Source of the DNA: Karalla daura
Taxonomy: Eukaryota > Chordata > Actinopteri > Chaetodontiformes > Leiognathidae
Direction: 5' to 3'
NCBI GenBank assembly: GCA_029224185.1
Contig: CM055198.1
Coordinates: 6,824,210 to 6,888,209, forward strand
Length of the DNA stretch: 64,000 bases
Positions 51,290 through 61,014 of the stretch are shown one piece after another. Below the pieces are notes generated by a model. It was not told where the DNA came from and did not search any database. It was given only the letters and a program-made list of their open reading frames with translations. Position numbers and translations under genes: made by a program. Numbering within the stretch: the stretch's first letter is position 1; each line of letters starts with the position of its first letter.

Positions 51290-52664
51290 AAACTGCATTA
51301 ACAGCTTGGGACATATTCTTGATGTTCCCTATTTCTTAACTGTGTTTGACTTGTGGGTTTGCTCTGGTTTGCGTCTCCTCAAAAGTGAACGTTAATCCAC
51401 CACAGCTGCCTCACCACAGCATCAATTTGGTGGCGGAACATGGCCTCTGAAGCTCAAGACAGTTTTTATTCACAACATTGTGTTCTCAGAGTTCAGAGGT
51501 TTATTCGATGAGTGCCACAATTTATAAAAGCAAAAACCACCTTTAGCCCGTTTTGCTACCCAGCCGCCTTTTGTAAATGTGACTCATGTTAATAGATTTC
51601 GAGAGGGGAGACACTGAACTAGATTAAAAGAGCAAATGCACAAATAAAACAGCAGTGTTTTACCCCAACAGCCAGCCTATGAATTACCTATGGCTGCGGA
51701 AAGCCCTGGGCATATTTAATGCAGGAGAATCTGTCCCCTTTTTCACTTTGTTCCCCTCTATTCTCTTCTCTTTGCAGTATTCTACATTTTCACTGGAATA
51801 GCAGACATGCGTGTTTGAGGCAACAGGCTGAGAGCCGCTCAGTGCAGCCACGTTGGGTCCAAAGATTTAGAAAAAAGTTCTAGGGAACTGAGATTCTGCT
51901 ATCAGGGGAATAAAAACATGATCAAGGAAATCTCAGCACAAAAGACACATTCCGCTCGCGGCATCAAGAACTAGACCAGCTCTTATGTGTTGCTTTGCAA
52001 ATGTGCCACGTTTGAGACCTCTGACCCCCAGAGGATCTCGGCCGTCTCTGTCTGTGCTCTCGACCCGGCACCTAACCGTGGAGGCAGCAGTGGCCATAAC
52101 ACGAGAGCACAAAAAGGCCACTGTGTGAGACAGTGCGCATTTCGCGGAATGACATTCCTACAGAATATGAAATTATCCGCGGCGTATTTTTAGAGCCTGC
52201 GCATTTATCTGGTCGAGACAAGTTGCCGGACCGCCGCGCGGTCCAAACAGGTCATGGGATCTGCGTTATCTCCCAGTGCGACACCAGCCGGGTTCATCAA
52301 GTGCTGTAAGGTCATTTAGCTGCTGCACCGATCAATTAACAATCCATTTCAAATTAGTGATGCGAGGCCACAGGGCTCCGGGGAGTACAGCTGAAAATAC
52401 CTATATATAGTCCTTGCTTCAGGACTTGCTCGGGTCAGGAAAGACTGACCTAAAAGCACCCGCAGCTGAACCTCCACCCTTCCTCTCTCTCGTCCACATT
52501 TACCGAGCCGGCCCGCCTGCCTCTCCTCTCAGAGCCGTCCTGGCTTTTCTGGCGCCGCCGTTTCAGATGAATGGCCACATCTTCATTCTCATCATCGTAT
52601 CCTCTCACCGCCGCTGAGTCCGTCCAGTGTCATTTAACAGCTCCAGTGAGGCTCAAGTGAGATT
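51290..52664. other. Unique non-coding block
   Basis: Includes a CpG-rich patch with a short inverted repeat (52228-52244) and a TAATTA/CAAATTAG-rich stretch (52310-52370). No exon supported. Confidence 0.4.
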
Positions 52665-52683
52665 ACACACACACACACACACA
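52665..52683. repeat. (CA)n microsatellite
   Basis: About 9 CA units. Confidence 0.85.
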
Positions 52684-52689
52684 TGGCGA

Positions 52690-53630
52690 TACTGTAGATA
52701 TTGCACCATTACGCTGCTATGCTGCTCACTCTATCTAACTCACAATCCAGTTCATGCCTTGTGTAAAAATTGCCAGCACATTTGATTCTTTATCTCATGA
52801 ATATTATGTTTCTGCTCTTGAGAACCTCACAGTGAACTTGCTATTACAGTCCCACCTATGTCGCTTTACACCACCTGCACATTTGCACCTTGTTTATATA
52901 CTGTCAGCATCGTTAATTCTTGTTTTTATCGCAGGTCCTGTGTTGATGTACAACTGCTCGGTGTTCCTTGAATTGCCCCCCGGCGACGGATAAAGTTCTT
53001 TTAATTGAGTTATTACAGAGATGTGCGCTCTCTGTTCCTCATTTAATTCCATCAATTCAGCTATATGTCCCCTGCAGACTGCTTTATTTGCTTAGGCAAA
53101 TGACATCATTTGGTAGCAGGAGTGGCTCTACTGGGAACTTGCCATTTACTTAATTCAGCTGCTTTTATTTCTACAAGGGTATAAAATCAAAACGTGGTGC
53201 TTTACACCATTTATGACAAACAGCAAATGAAGCTGTTATTCTGTTATATCTGTTATTCTGGAGCTCTTTCTGTCTAGAGGAGGATGTGAAGCGATGCGGA
53301 CCTCAAATGACCTGAAAACAACATTTTGCAATTTCAGGGAATGGATTATAAAATTCTCTGCAACAGAGAATCCAGCAAACGTAGTTGGATACTGTACTTT
53401 TTCTTTTTGAATATATATTTTTTTATTTTTATTTCCAGCGTAACCGCTAATTGCACCCTCTGCATGAAAATGAACAGTCAGGGAAAATGATGTGAGCTCC
53501 CTTTCATCTTAACATGGAGCTCACTGGAGAGCACCAATCTGCCTAACGAACCTTAAAGACAAATTGACCGTCTGAAACCCCGATCCTTTGGGATCCAGTG
53601 TAAGTTATTTGCCTGGGGAACACGAGGGCC
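52690..53630. other. Unique non-coding block
   Basis: Repeat-poor. No exon, RNA gene or mobile element recognised. Confidence 0.4.
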
Positions 53631-53633
53631 CAG

Positions 53634-53661
53634 ACACACACACACACACACACGTACACAC
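53634..53661. repeat. (CA)n microsatellite
   Basis: About 10 CA units then CGTACACAC. Confidence 0.85.
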
Positions 53662-53669
53662 GGTGCCTG

Positions 53670-54538
53670 TTAACACACACCTGTGGGAATATTGTACACA
53701 CAGGAGCGTTTCCTCCACCATTGATCTGAGCTCATAAACGCTTACAATGATAAACACTGCGACTATTCTTGGTAATGCCGCAGATCAACGTAACGACCCC
53801 CGAGCAGACAGTGATTGAGAGTCACAATGCGTCAGACACACACCGAAGTGAACAGCGTGGGAGGAGTCTCGTAAAAATACTGGTCAATTAACATCGATTG
53901 CGGCAAAACATCCGACCATGTGTGCGCGCCGAAGGATAGAGAGATCAGCGCCGTTTCGATCAGGTTTATGAGGGTAAATAAAAGTGCAAGGTGCAGCCTG
54001 AAATCTGACATGGATTTTCAGAGAAATTACAGTTTGAAAGCGGGTTTAAAATAGGCTGTTATGTGTCTGATACTGCGCAGGCTCTGCAAAGAAACAATAA
54101 TTATTCTGAGCAGTCTGTGAAAAGCCCGTATTTGCTGCTTCAGTTTAGAGTGCTGACTCACACTCATGACTTTGCTCACACTTATTAGATTGAAGGGATT
54201 TTTTTGGCCCCCCCGTTCCCTTTGATCACGCTGAGCTTTTGGAACAATCACTGACAGTAAACAACCTCTAAACTTACAAGCACAATCAAACACTTGTAAA
54301 AGCTTTTTTTTTTTGAGACGCTGAAACGCACTCCAACTCCATCTCCGTCGCCCCTAATGTTACATCGGCCTGAATATCTCCTCGGCTGCTGACGTGATGG
54401 GTGAGTCCTGTCAGCAAAGGTCCTGTCAAACCTCAGGAGCCAGGGAAGCAAATCTGCTCATTTCAAGGAGAGGATCTTCAGGGTGCCACGACTTGAGGAA
54501 GACATCAGCTTTAAATATGTATAAGCCCTGGGCCCTAC
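53670..54538. other. Unique non-coding block
   Basis: Poly-T at about 54305-54315. No supported gene. Confidence 0.4.
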
Positions 54539-54539
54539 A

Positions 54540-54592
54540 TGCACGCACACACGCGCACGCACGCACACACATACACACACACATACACATAT
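54540..54592. repeat. (CA/CG)n degenerate microsatellite
   Basis: Alternating purine-pyrimidine sequence with CACG and CATA variants. Confidence 0.85.
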
Positions 54593-54738
54593 GGGAAAGG
54601 AAAAGCAAGCCAAAATGCAGTCTCGCCGAAACGGCACACATGCAGCCACAATATGTTCCGAAGAAACTTACTATTGTGACTTGCGGCAAACTGTTGCGGG
54701 ACCGCAGTGAGACTTTTGCCTTTTGCACAACGGAGCGT

Positions 54739-55012
54739 CCATGCATCCATCCATTATCTTACCAGCTTTGTACCCTGTGGTGTCGCAGGGGTCTGCTGGA
54801 GCCTATCTCCGGCAAACATAGAGCATGCACGCAGCGAATGCACCCCCGGCGGGATGCCAGCCCGTCACGGGACACAAACAGACGCATGTTTTGGGAGTGT
54901 GGCAGGAAACAATGCAAACACGGATGCTCTGCACAGAATGGTCCGACTGGGATGCAAACCGATGACCTTCTTTCTGCGAGGCGGCAGCACGGTTCGCTAA
55001 GCTGCCACGTTG
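54739..55012 (-). mobile_element. SINE-like repeat, reverse orientation, near full length
   Basis: On the plus strand it starts CCATGCATCCATCCATTATC and continues GTCGCAGGGGTCTGCTGGAG, CCTATCTCCGGC, CAGCCCGTCACGGGACACAA, then GGATGCAAACCGATGACCTT, CTTTCTGCGAGGCGGCAGCA and CGGTTCGCTAAGCTGCCAC. This is the reverse complement of the common teleost repeat, from the GGAT tail to the tRNA-like head. It is the best preserved copy in the window. Confidence 0.75.
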
Positions 55013-55014
55013 CT

Positions 55015-55320
55015 CCGACAGGGCGTTATCACGCGGAATGCCTGCGAGGAGATGCTGCGGCAACTTTATAAGGTGTTCACCTTCATCTGAGGGAGCTGTA
55101 GATTGAGAAGAGACACCCTCTACATAGCTGTTGCACTCTTTAATGACCTAACCTGAATGCAGCTGATAAAAAGCATTTCGGCATCATCAGCACACTCCCC
55201 TCACACGTGTTATTCACTCAGGATTCCCTCACTTGCCACTCTGATTAAAGGTACAACCATCTCTGAATCCTCAAAGCCCCAAACCCCCCCACCCCCACCC
55301 CCTAAAGAACTCTGCACGCT
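55015..55320. other. Unique non-coding block
   Basis: A C-rich tract lies near 55280-55304. No supported feature. Confidence 0.4.
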
Positions 55321-55324
55321 GACC

Positions 55325-55605
55325 ACATCAGATGTTTGCCCCAGATGCTTGGCCGGCGGCCGCGCTGCAGCGTGTGGGCTCTTTGGGGCCTGCTTTAATG
55401 TGTGCTTGCGAGACCGTGGGACCGGGCGACTGCCGCGCTCGCTCGCTCGCTCTCTCTCCTCCAAATATCTGCCCATCATTTATTCATTCGCACTCCCCGG
55501 ACGGCCGCTGCCGCCCTCATCTGAGGGCCCCGTCGTCTGAAGTCCCGCGCGCCGCTGTCGCTCAAGCGCCCGCGTGCGCCCCGCGCACGCACGCACATGC
55601 ACTTT
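55325..55605. promoter_or_regulatory. CpG-rich segment inside the presumed intron
   Basis: Dense CpG (GGCCGGCGGCCGCGCTGCAG, CGCGCGCCGCTGTCGC, CGCGTGCGCCCCGCGCACGC) against a CpG-poor background, about 4 kb downstream of the putative first exon. Overlapping open frames on both strands lack recognisable domains. It may be an alternative promoter, an enhancer-associated island, or GC-rich intron. Confidence 0.38.
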
Positions 55606-55741
55606 GCAAGCGGTCCCAGAGGTCTTTTAATTTTTTGAGAGGCTATTTTTAGTGAGAAAAATAATCGAGGTGGAAAGTTCCATCTGTCCAACACTCTTGT
55701 TCCAGCTGCTCCTTTTTAGCAGCAGGCGGAGAGCGGGATGT

Positions 55742-55768
55742 TGGGGGGGGGGGGGTGGGGGGTGGGAC
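55742..55768. repeat. Poly-G tract
   Basis: A run of 13 G followed by T-interrupted G runs. Confidence 0.8.
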
Positions 55769-55774
55769 GCTACT

Positions 55775-56262
55775 TATCGGGGAAAAAAATGACACAGGCG
55801 GGATTTTTTTTTTCATCGTATGCATTCTGCATTAGCAGGATGATATTTTTTTTTATAGATTGAGAGGGATGTAGTAAATTGTATGTTAGGTGCTTTACAG
55901 TCACTCCAATCTCTCATCCCTCATTAAGTGTCCACTTTCAAACCGGGTAAGAAGAAAAACTAAATAAATTGACGATTTGTTGTCCTGGGATAGATTGTCA
56001 TTTATTTTTGATGGAAGTTTTCAATTCAACTTACCCGGATTCCACCTTGACAGCTGGACGTTCTCCTGCCCTGCAAATCACCTGAATCACTCCTGCTGCC
56101 ACGGTGAGCGCAGTGCAGTGAGTGACACGGCTCATATTGAAATGACAAAGTGACTGGAGTGTAAACGGCAAATTTCACTCCTTAGAGAAGAGCCTAAAAG
56201 GTTAACAAGCTCACAGTGGGAGTAGAGATTTTTTGGAAATATTTCTTGTTTTTATGCCACTT
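55775..56262. other. Unique non-coding block
   Basis: Poly-T runs near 55806-55813 and 55846-55854. No gene seen. Confidence 0.4.
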
Positions 56263-56263
56263 G

Positions 56264-56545
56264 GTAGGAGATAGGTTAGCACTGTCACCTCACAGCGAGA
56301 AGCTCCTGGGTTTGAACCTCGAGTGGAGTGAGCATCCGTTCTCCCTGCGTGTCCATGGGCTTTCTCTGTGTACTCCGGTCTCCCTCACAGTCAAAAAACA
56401 TGCATAAAGGTTGATCGGAGACCCTAAAGTGACGACCAGGTGAAAGTCAGAGAGAGAGAGTAGCGCGTGTGCCCTGCAAGAGACTGACAACCAGTCCCCA
56501 CATAACACCTTTGAAATACTGAGCAATAATAATGGATGGATTTTT
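56264..56545 (+). mobile_element. SINE-like repeat with tRNA-like head
   Basis: GGTTAGCACTGTCACCTCAC, AGCGAGAAGCTCCTGGGTTT and GAACCTCGAGT give head and B-box. CGTGTCCATGGGCTTTCTCT, TACTCCGGTCTCCCTCACAG, TCAAAAAACATGCATAAAGG, CCCTGCAAGAGACTGACAAC and an AATGGATGGA tail follow in order. Confidence 0.75.
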
Positions 56546-56549
56546 GTGT

Positions 56550-57726
56550 CATCCTCATCCTCATTGCACTCTACCTTGCCAGCATACCGGACACTGGGTT
56601 TGAAGCCTGGAGGCCAGTGATTCGAACACAAGCAAATGTGAAATGTGCTGTGAGATCTATTTTGCGGACAACCAAAACAAACAACAGTGGCTGGAAAGTT
56701 CACCACCTCCAATGCAAATTTAATTTGTGGAATTGATCGGACCCCCGGATCGGTCCCAGCAACAACCCTCGGGAATGTTCTGGACGAATCGTTAAAACAG
56801 GGGCATCATGCACACAGCGGCTCAGTGTTGCTGTGGCCGGGGGGGGTTGTTGTGACAGCAGCTGAACCTATCACTTTATTAGCACAGAGGCTCCGCTGTC
56901 TGCCCCTACCACTTCTACCAACTTCCTCCTCAAAGTTTGAGGCATGAGGAGGCTCCAGACGCTGCAGCCCCTCTTCGCTCTGCGAGATGCCTCTTTCTAA
57001 TTGAGAAGAAAGGATACAATATTTATGCGTGAGTGCGGAGGCTTGACGGCTGAAGAGGGACCTGACGTGTCCTCTAAGTAAAAGTACGAAGGGCCCTGCC
57101 ACAAACTTGGCCGTCTGCTGACGCCTGCCCAACTCACTTACAAATCTCACTTCCTCCTGACAAAGCAGCACGCAGTTCAGTCCAAAACTTTGCTCTTTTC
57201 AGCTCTTTTGAACCTCTCCAGCATCCGTCCCAAGCGGTGGGGAACGCACCGGGCAGCACGGACAATGCATGTCAGGGGCAGAGCAGTTCCGGCCTCATTA
57301 TGCAATAACCTTAAACAATGAGGTGTCTGTGAACACCATGGACAGTGCGGATCGATGTAGTGACAGTGTCTGACATGCAAAAAGTGGAGGTCAGTGCACC
57401 CAGTCAAAACAAGCAACCACGATCAATGCTGACTACGCCGCATTGGAATTTATTTATAGAAACACTGGGGGCGACTCCCTCGACAAGACACAAGAGGGGA
57501 GAAGGAAAAAAAACATCCAGCCACGGCCCCCTGCGTCGGGCTTGTTGATGGAGCTGCTGAGCAGTTTGTTCTCTGCTAAGTCCTTTGTTTGACTTGAACC
57601 TTCACCAGCCGCAGTGGCCGAGGCTTCTCTCTAAATTGGATGCGCACAGCGAGGAGAGAAGGAGTGGCAGTGGCTTTATTTCCAACCATTTTATTAGACT
57701 GTCTGAATTAAATAAACTATAGTGTC
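56550..57726. other. Unique non-coding block
   Basis: No exon recognised. Open frames of 60-120 codons have no known motif. Confidence 0.4.
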
Positions 57727-57754
57727 TGTGTGTGTGCGTGTGTGTGTGTGTGTG
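57727..57754. repeat. (GT)n microsatellite
   Basis: About 13 GT units with one GC interruption. Confidence 0.88.
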
Positions 57755-57759
57755 ACCCA

Positions 57760-58680
57760 GAGCTAAGCTGACAAGACACCCATGCAGCCCCTCACCGTGG
57801 AGGTGTACGGCTAAATAAGGGAGCAGCAGAGTGAAACACCTGGACAATCAGGACTAAATTCAATCCCAGACAATTGTTCTGTCCAAATTGACATGTCAGG
57901 CCGCTTGGTGTGTGCGTGTGCGTGTGCATGGTTCAGTGGCATGAGGCTCTAGGGGGCCTTGCTATGCACTTTCTAGCCTTTCTCTGCACTCGGCTCTTCT
58001 GGTGTTTTCTTTTTTCTGATAGAGACCGTTGGACATGACGTGACAGAAAGTGGAGCATCATTCCAGGGACTTAACAACATCATTACTCTTTTTCTTTTTT
58101 TCCTTAATAAAAAAACATCTGTACTCATGAGCCTTCATCACATTTGCATGACTACATTTACAAATGACACTCATTTGCTGATGGCGCCATTAATCTTGTC
58201 TTTAATGGCATTTCTACTCTGGTAGTTCAGAATTTTCTTAATGGTGTCTGAGGACCCGCAGGGAACTTCATATGGCATTTGTCAGCACTTACTCAACAAA
58301 CATCACAGGGAAAAGTTTGCTCTCTTAGTCCCTTGCTGAAATTATCTCAGTTCATACGTCAAACACAACTTAATTAAGTACAGAAAGTACACAAAGTACT
58401 TACTTTCTTGAAATCTGTTTTCAGGAATTTTCCTGGACACTTTCAGTTACTTCAGTATGACAGACATGTATCCACCCCATACACCAATTCACATGCTCTG
58501 AAGAAGTCTAATTTAAAAGATGTTCATTCTTGGTTTTTAACAAATCTATAATGCAGTTGTGCTAATAAATTATGGCAAATTTACAGACTACACATGCACA
58601 AACTTTCTAAACTGAGCTGAGACACAGCTCAAGTTTTGACCAAGTTTGGTGAATAGTGTTGTCCCCAAATTGAATTAATG
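57760..58680. other. Unique non-coding block
   Basis: No exon. A repeat-free AT-rich stretch at 58125-58240 is discussed as a possible conserved element. Confidence 0.4.
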
Positions 58681-58686
58681 TTTTTT

Positions 58687-58708
58687 TTATGAGTTTGCAT
58701 GCTCTCCC

Positions 58709-58791
<83 letters not shown>

Positions 58792-58885
58792 AGGGATCCA
58801 TGGTCCACCAGCAACCTGTCCAGGGTGTATTCCCTGGCAACCGGCAGATTCCTGCAACTCTAGTGGGTGGATGATGAATGGATGG
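58687..58885 (+). mobile_element. SINE-like repeat interrupted by an expanded (GT)n
   Basis: ATGAGTTTGCATGCTCTCCC matches the family's middle part. The GT array follows, then CAACCTGTCCAGGGTGTATT, CCCTGGCAACCGGCAGATTC and a GGATGATGAATGGATGG tail. The head is missing. Confidence 0.65.
58710..58790. repeat. (GT)n microsatellite, about 40 units
   Basis: An uninterrupted 81-base GT run, the longest perfect dinucleotide array here. It sits where the host SINE-like repeat normally has CCCGTGT. Confidence 0.95.
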
Positions 58886-58889
58886 AACT

Positions 58890-59626
58890 CCAAGTTTTCC
58901 TCAGCTATTTTACTTTTCTCTCAACTTCAGTGTGTTCACTAGGAAACTGGTGAGCGATCTTTCAGGTTTTCCAGGATACATGGGAATCCTGAAGGGGGAC
59001 GAGGCTGATCGAGTTGGTATATATACTCTAAGAGATGGAGAGATTCCAACAGAGGAACCTCGCTACTCCATGTGTGATTCAAAAACACAGACTTTGTGTG
59101 GCTGCTCTGCCTCCTCTATACTGTGCATCCCTGCTGATTTGTGTTGTTTGAAGTGAAAACAATCAGTGATTTCTTTACTTTGCTTGTGAGACCTCATGCG
59201 GAGTTGAGAAAAAGCGCAAAAAAAGAGGGCTGTGGCGCACGCGTTCTGGACGAGATCTGCGCACAATCCAAGGGATGACATGAGCACTGCTGGGGGAAAG
59301 TCATCCCAAATCGCTGCTTTAGTTTTTGTTGAAACGACGGGGATTTGTCAGCCTGATCCAAACATAGCGTATTAAGGAGGGTAGGGGGCGGCGGTGGTGG
59401 GGGGATCAAATGGTTGTGACACGCACTCTTGAAGAGAAGAGGTTGAGCCCGTGGCACAATTTAATTCCAGATACATCTGTTTTTGCTGCGCTGACGTAGA
59501 TGTATTCTACTTAGACACGTGATAGAAAAGCTGTCAGCCTTTTTTGTTTCAAATTTCTCACCGAACAAATAGAAATAGGATAATAACGAGTAGGGTTTTT
59601 AACAAGGTGCTTTTCCAAGTTTTGTA
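58890..59626. other. Unique non-coding block downstream of the exon
   Basis: Proximal part of the presumed intron. A 92-codon plus-strand frame (58878-59156) is not low-complexity but matches nothing I know. Confidence 0.4.
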
Positions 59627-59632
59627 GCTTAC
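59627..59632 (-). other. 5' splice donor of the putative first coding exon
   Basis: The minus-strand sequence reads CATGGACG|GTAAGC. The intronic GTAAG matches the vertebrate donor consensus well. This site sets the 3' end of the exon and leaves the reading frame in phase 1. Confidence 0.6.
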
Positions 59633-59693
59633 CGTCCATGCAGAAGAGGACCATCCAGGCTATCCAGAGGTCTGAGTTGTGGAACTTCACCAT
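59633..59693 (-). CDS. First coding exon (signal peptide), putative IgLON-family cell-adhesion gene; partial
   Basis: Read on the minus strand, an ATG sits in a strong context (GGAACCATGG) and opens 20 codons, MVKFHNSDLW then IAWMVLFCMD. The first base of a glycine codon follows and then a consensus donor (CG|GTAAGC), so the exon ends in phase 1. The peptide has a short N-region and a hydrophobic core (WIAWMVLFCM), as in a secretory signal peptide. IgLON genes (NTM, OPCML, LSAMP) use short alternative first exons that encode only the signal peptide, end in phase 1 at a glycine, and precede very long introns. From memory, mammalian NTM and LSAMP versions share a His-(Asn)-Ser then Trp-rich hydrophobic pattern. 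Mature IgLONs are GPI-anchored three-Ig-domain neuronal adhesion proteins. No Ig-domain exon lies in the window, so the family is inferred and another secreted or membrane protein is possible. An in-frame GTG upstream is not needed as a start. Confidence 0.5.
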
Positions 59694-60261
59694 GGTTCCT
59701 GGCTCCCGGCTGCCTCCTCCCTGTGAAATCTCAGCTCCGCTCACAGTTTCCTTCAGGAAAAGTAACTGTTCCTCCCAAACGCATCAGACATGAAAATAGT
59801 CCGGGTGTATTTACGCCGCGCACATAGCCTCTCCCAGGAGAACAGAAAAATAAAATCAACAAGAGAAACGCTTTGAAATGTTTGGAGGAAAGGACAAAGT
59901 GAGCATTTCTATCCTCTCTCCTGCCGGTCCTCCCGGTCACTCCAGGACTTTCTCTCCTCTGTGTCTCCGCTCCACTTTTACGCACGCTTGGAATAAGTGG
60001 ACGCGCACCTGCAGGTGTAGAAAAGGAGTCCACGGAGGCTGCTGAAGAGTCTACACAGTGGGCAAAGACTGGTGTAGGTCTCGGACGCACGGTGACTCTC
60101 TCCTGCGCGTCTTGTTGCGCTCCATGGTTTCTGTCTGCTCTGCTGCAGCTCAGCGGAGCCCCCAGCAATCCGCACAGCGTCAGGAACAACACCACTTCCC
60201 CTTCGTGGTTTTCAAAATAAAATGTCCGCGAGGAACCCCGGAGCATAGGCGTTAATGTCAT
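59694..60261 (-). promoter_or_regulatory. Putative 5' UTR and CpG-rich TATA-less promoter of the first exon
   Basis: Directly upstream of the start codon the DNA is relatively rich in CpG (59.80-60.25 kb) and free of microsatellites, unlike most of the window. I see no TATA box at a suitable distance on the minus strand, so a dispersed CpG-type promoter is the likely form. The transcription start cannot be fixed from sequence alone. The segment also holds a 176-codon upstream open frame (59731-60261) in a different frame from the exon. Confidence 0.4.
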
Positions 60262-60458
60262 GTGGATGATACTGTTTAGGTCAAATTTGACAATGTTTGA
60301 GAAATGATTGCAGTTTTTACGTCTTTCTTTCGGCTTGAAACGTTTGACAGCTTTTCCTAAATCATCCCTGGGAAACTAGCTGTTCTTAAGTATTAGTTAT
60401 ATTTTAGTACAGAAAATGATTAAAATATTGAGTTATTTTAAAGTTTTGTGCATCAAAC

Positions 60459-60690
60459 CAGCTATCATCTTATCCGCTTTATACCCAGTGCCAGAGTCTG
60501 TCCAAGGGAGACTCCAGCAGGGAATACAGGGAATGTTCAGGGAATAGTCAGGGAAAATTGAGGGAATACACAGGGCACACACAGAGACACACACCATTCA
60601 CTCTGTCACTCCTAATTTAGAGAAAACCCACATGGGGAGGACATACAAATCTACACAGAAATAGCTGAGACTTCTTGTAGGGAGGTAGCT
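60459..60690 (-). mobile_element. SINE-like repeat, reverse orientation, diverged
   Basis: On the plus strand: CATCTTATCCGCTTTATACC, GTCTGTCCAAGGGAGACTCC, then local GGGAATA-type duplications (60520-60570), CACACACCATTCACTCTGTC, CCTAATTTAGAGAAAACCCA and CATGGGGAGGACATACAAAT. This is the reverse complement of the 3' to middle parts of the family. Confidence 0.6.
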
Positions 60691-60764
60691 ATTATTTTGT
60701 TTCCGAATATGAATCTTTTTTTTTCTATGATTAACGATTAAAAAAAAATATTAAACATGTAAAA

Positions 60765-61010
60765 CCATCCATCCATCCATCCATCAATCTATCTAATGCT
60801 AATCTTCTTTGCTTTGTGCTCATTAGCGTCGAGGGGGGTCCTATATCCAGTGCACATAGGGTGAAGTCAGGGAACAGGTCACCAGACCACACTATTCATA
60901 TACACGCATGCACGCACGGCCACACACACACACATACACATCACTCTCTCTCTAATTCAAAACCCAAACTTGTATGTTTTTGGATTGTGGGAGTGGGAAG
61001 CTATTAGAAA
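60765..61010 (-). mobile_element. SINE-like repeat, reverse orientation, diverged, with (CCAT)n end
   Basis: Begins with (CCAT)5, the reverse of the GGAT tail (60765-60784). It continues AATCTTCTTTGCTTTGTGC, AACAGGTCACCAGACCACAC, CA-rich sequence, TCTCTAATTCAAAACCCAAA and TTTTTGGATTGTGGGAGTGG, parallel to the reverse-complement consensus of the family. Confidence 0.6.
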
Positions 61011-61014
61011 AAAA

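Noticed and set aside
54394..55071. The longest plus-strand open frame, 225 codons
   Set aside because: It crosses a CA/CG microsatellite (54540-54592) and a reverse SINE-like insertion (54739-55012), so its sequence is explained by repeats rather than a protein.
58607..58942. Several overlapping His-Thr or Cys-Val repeat frames
   Set aside because: Translation of the (GT)n array inside the SINE-like repeat.
58878..59156. A protein-like 92-codon plus-strand frame close to the first exon
   Set aside because: It begins in the SINE tail, matches no family I know, and lies on the strand opposite to the only supported exon.
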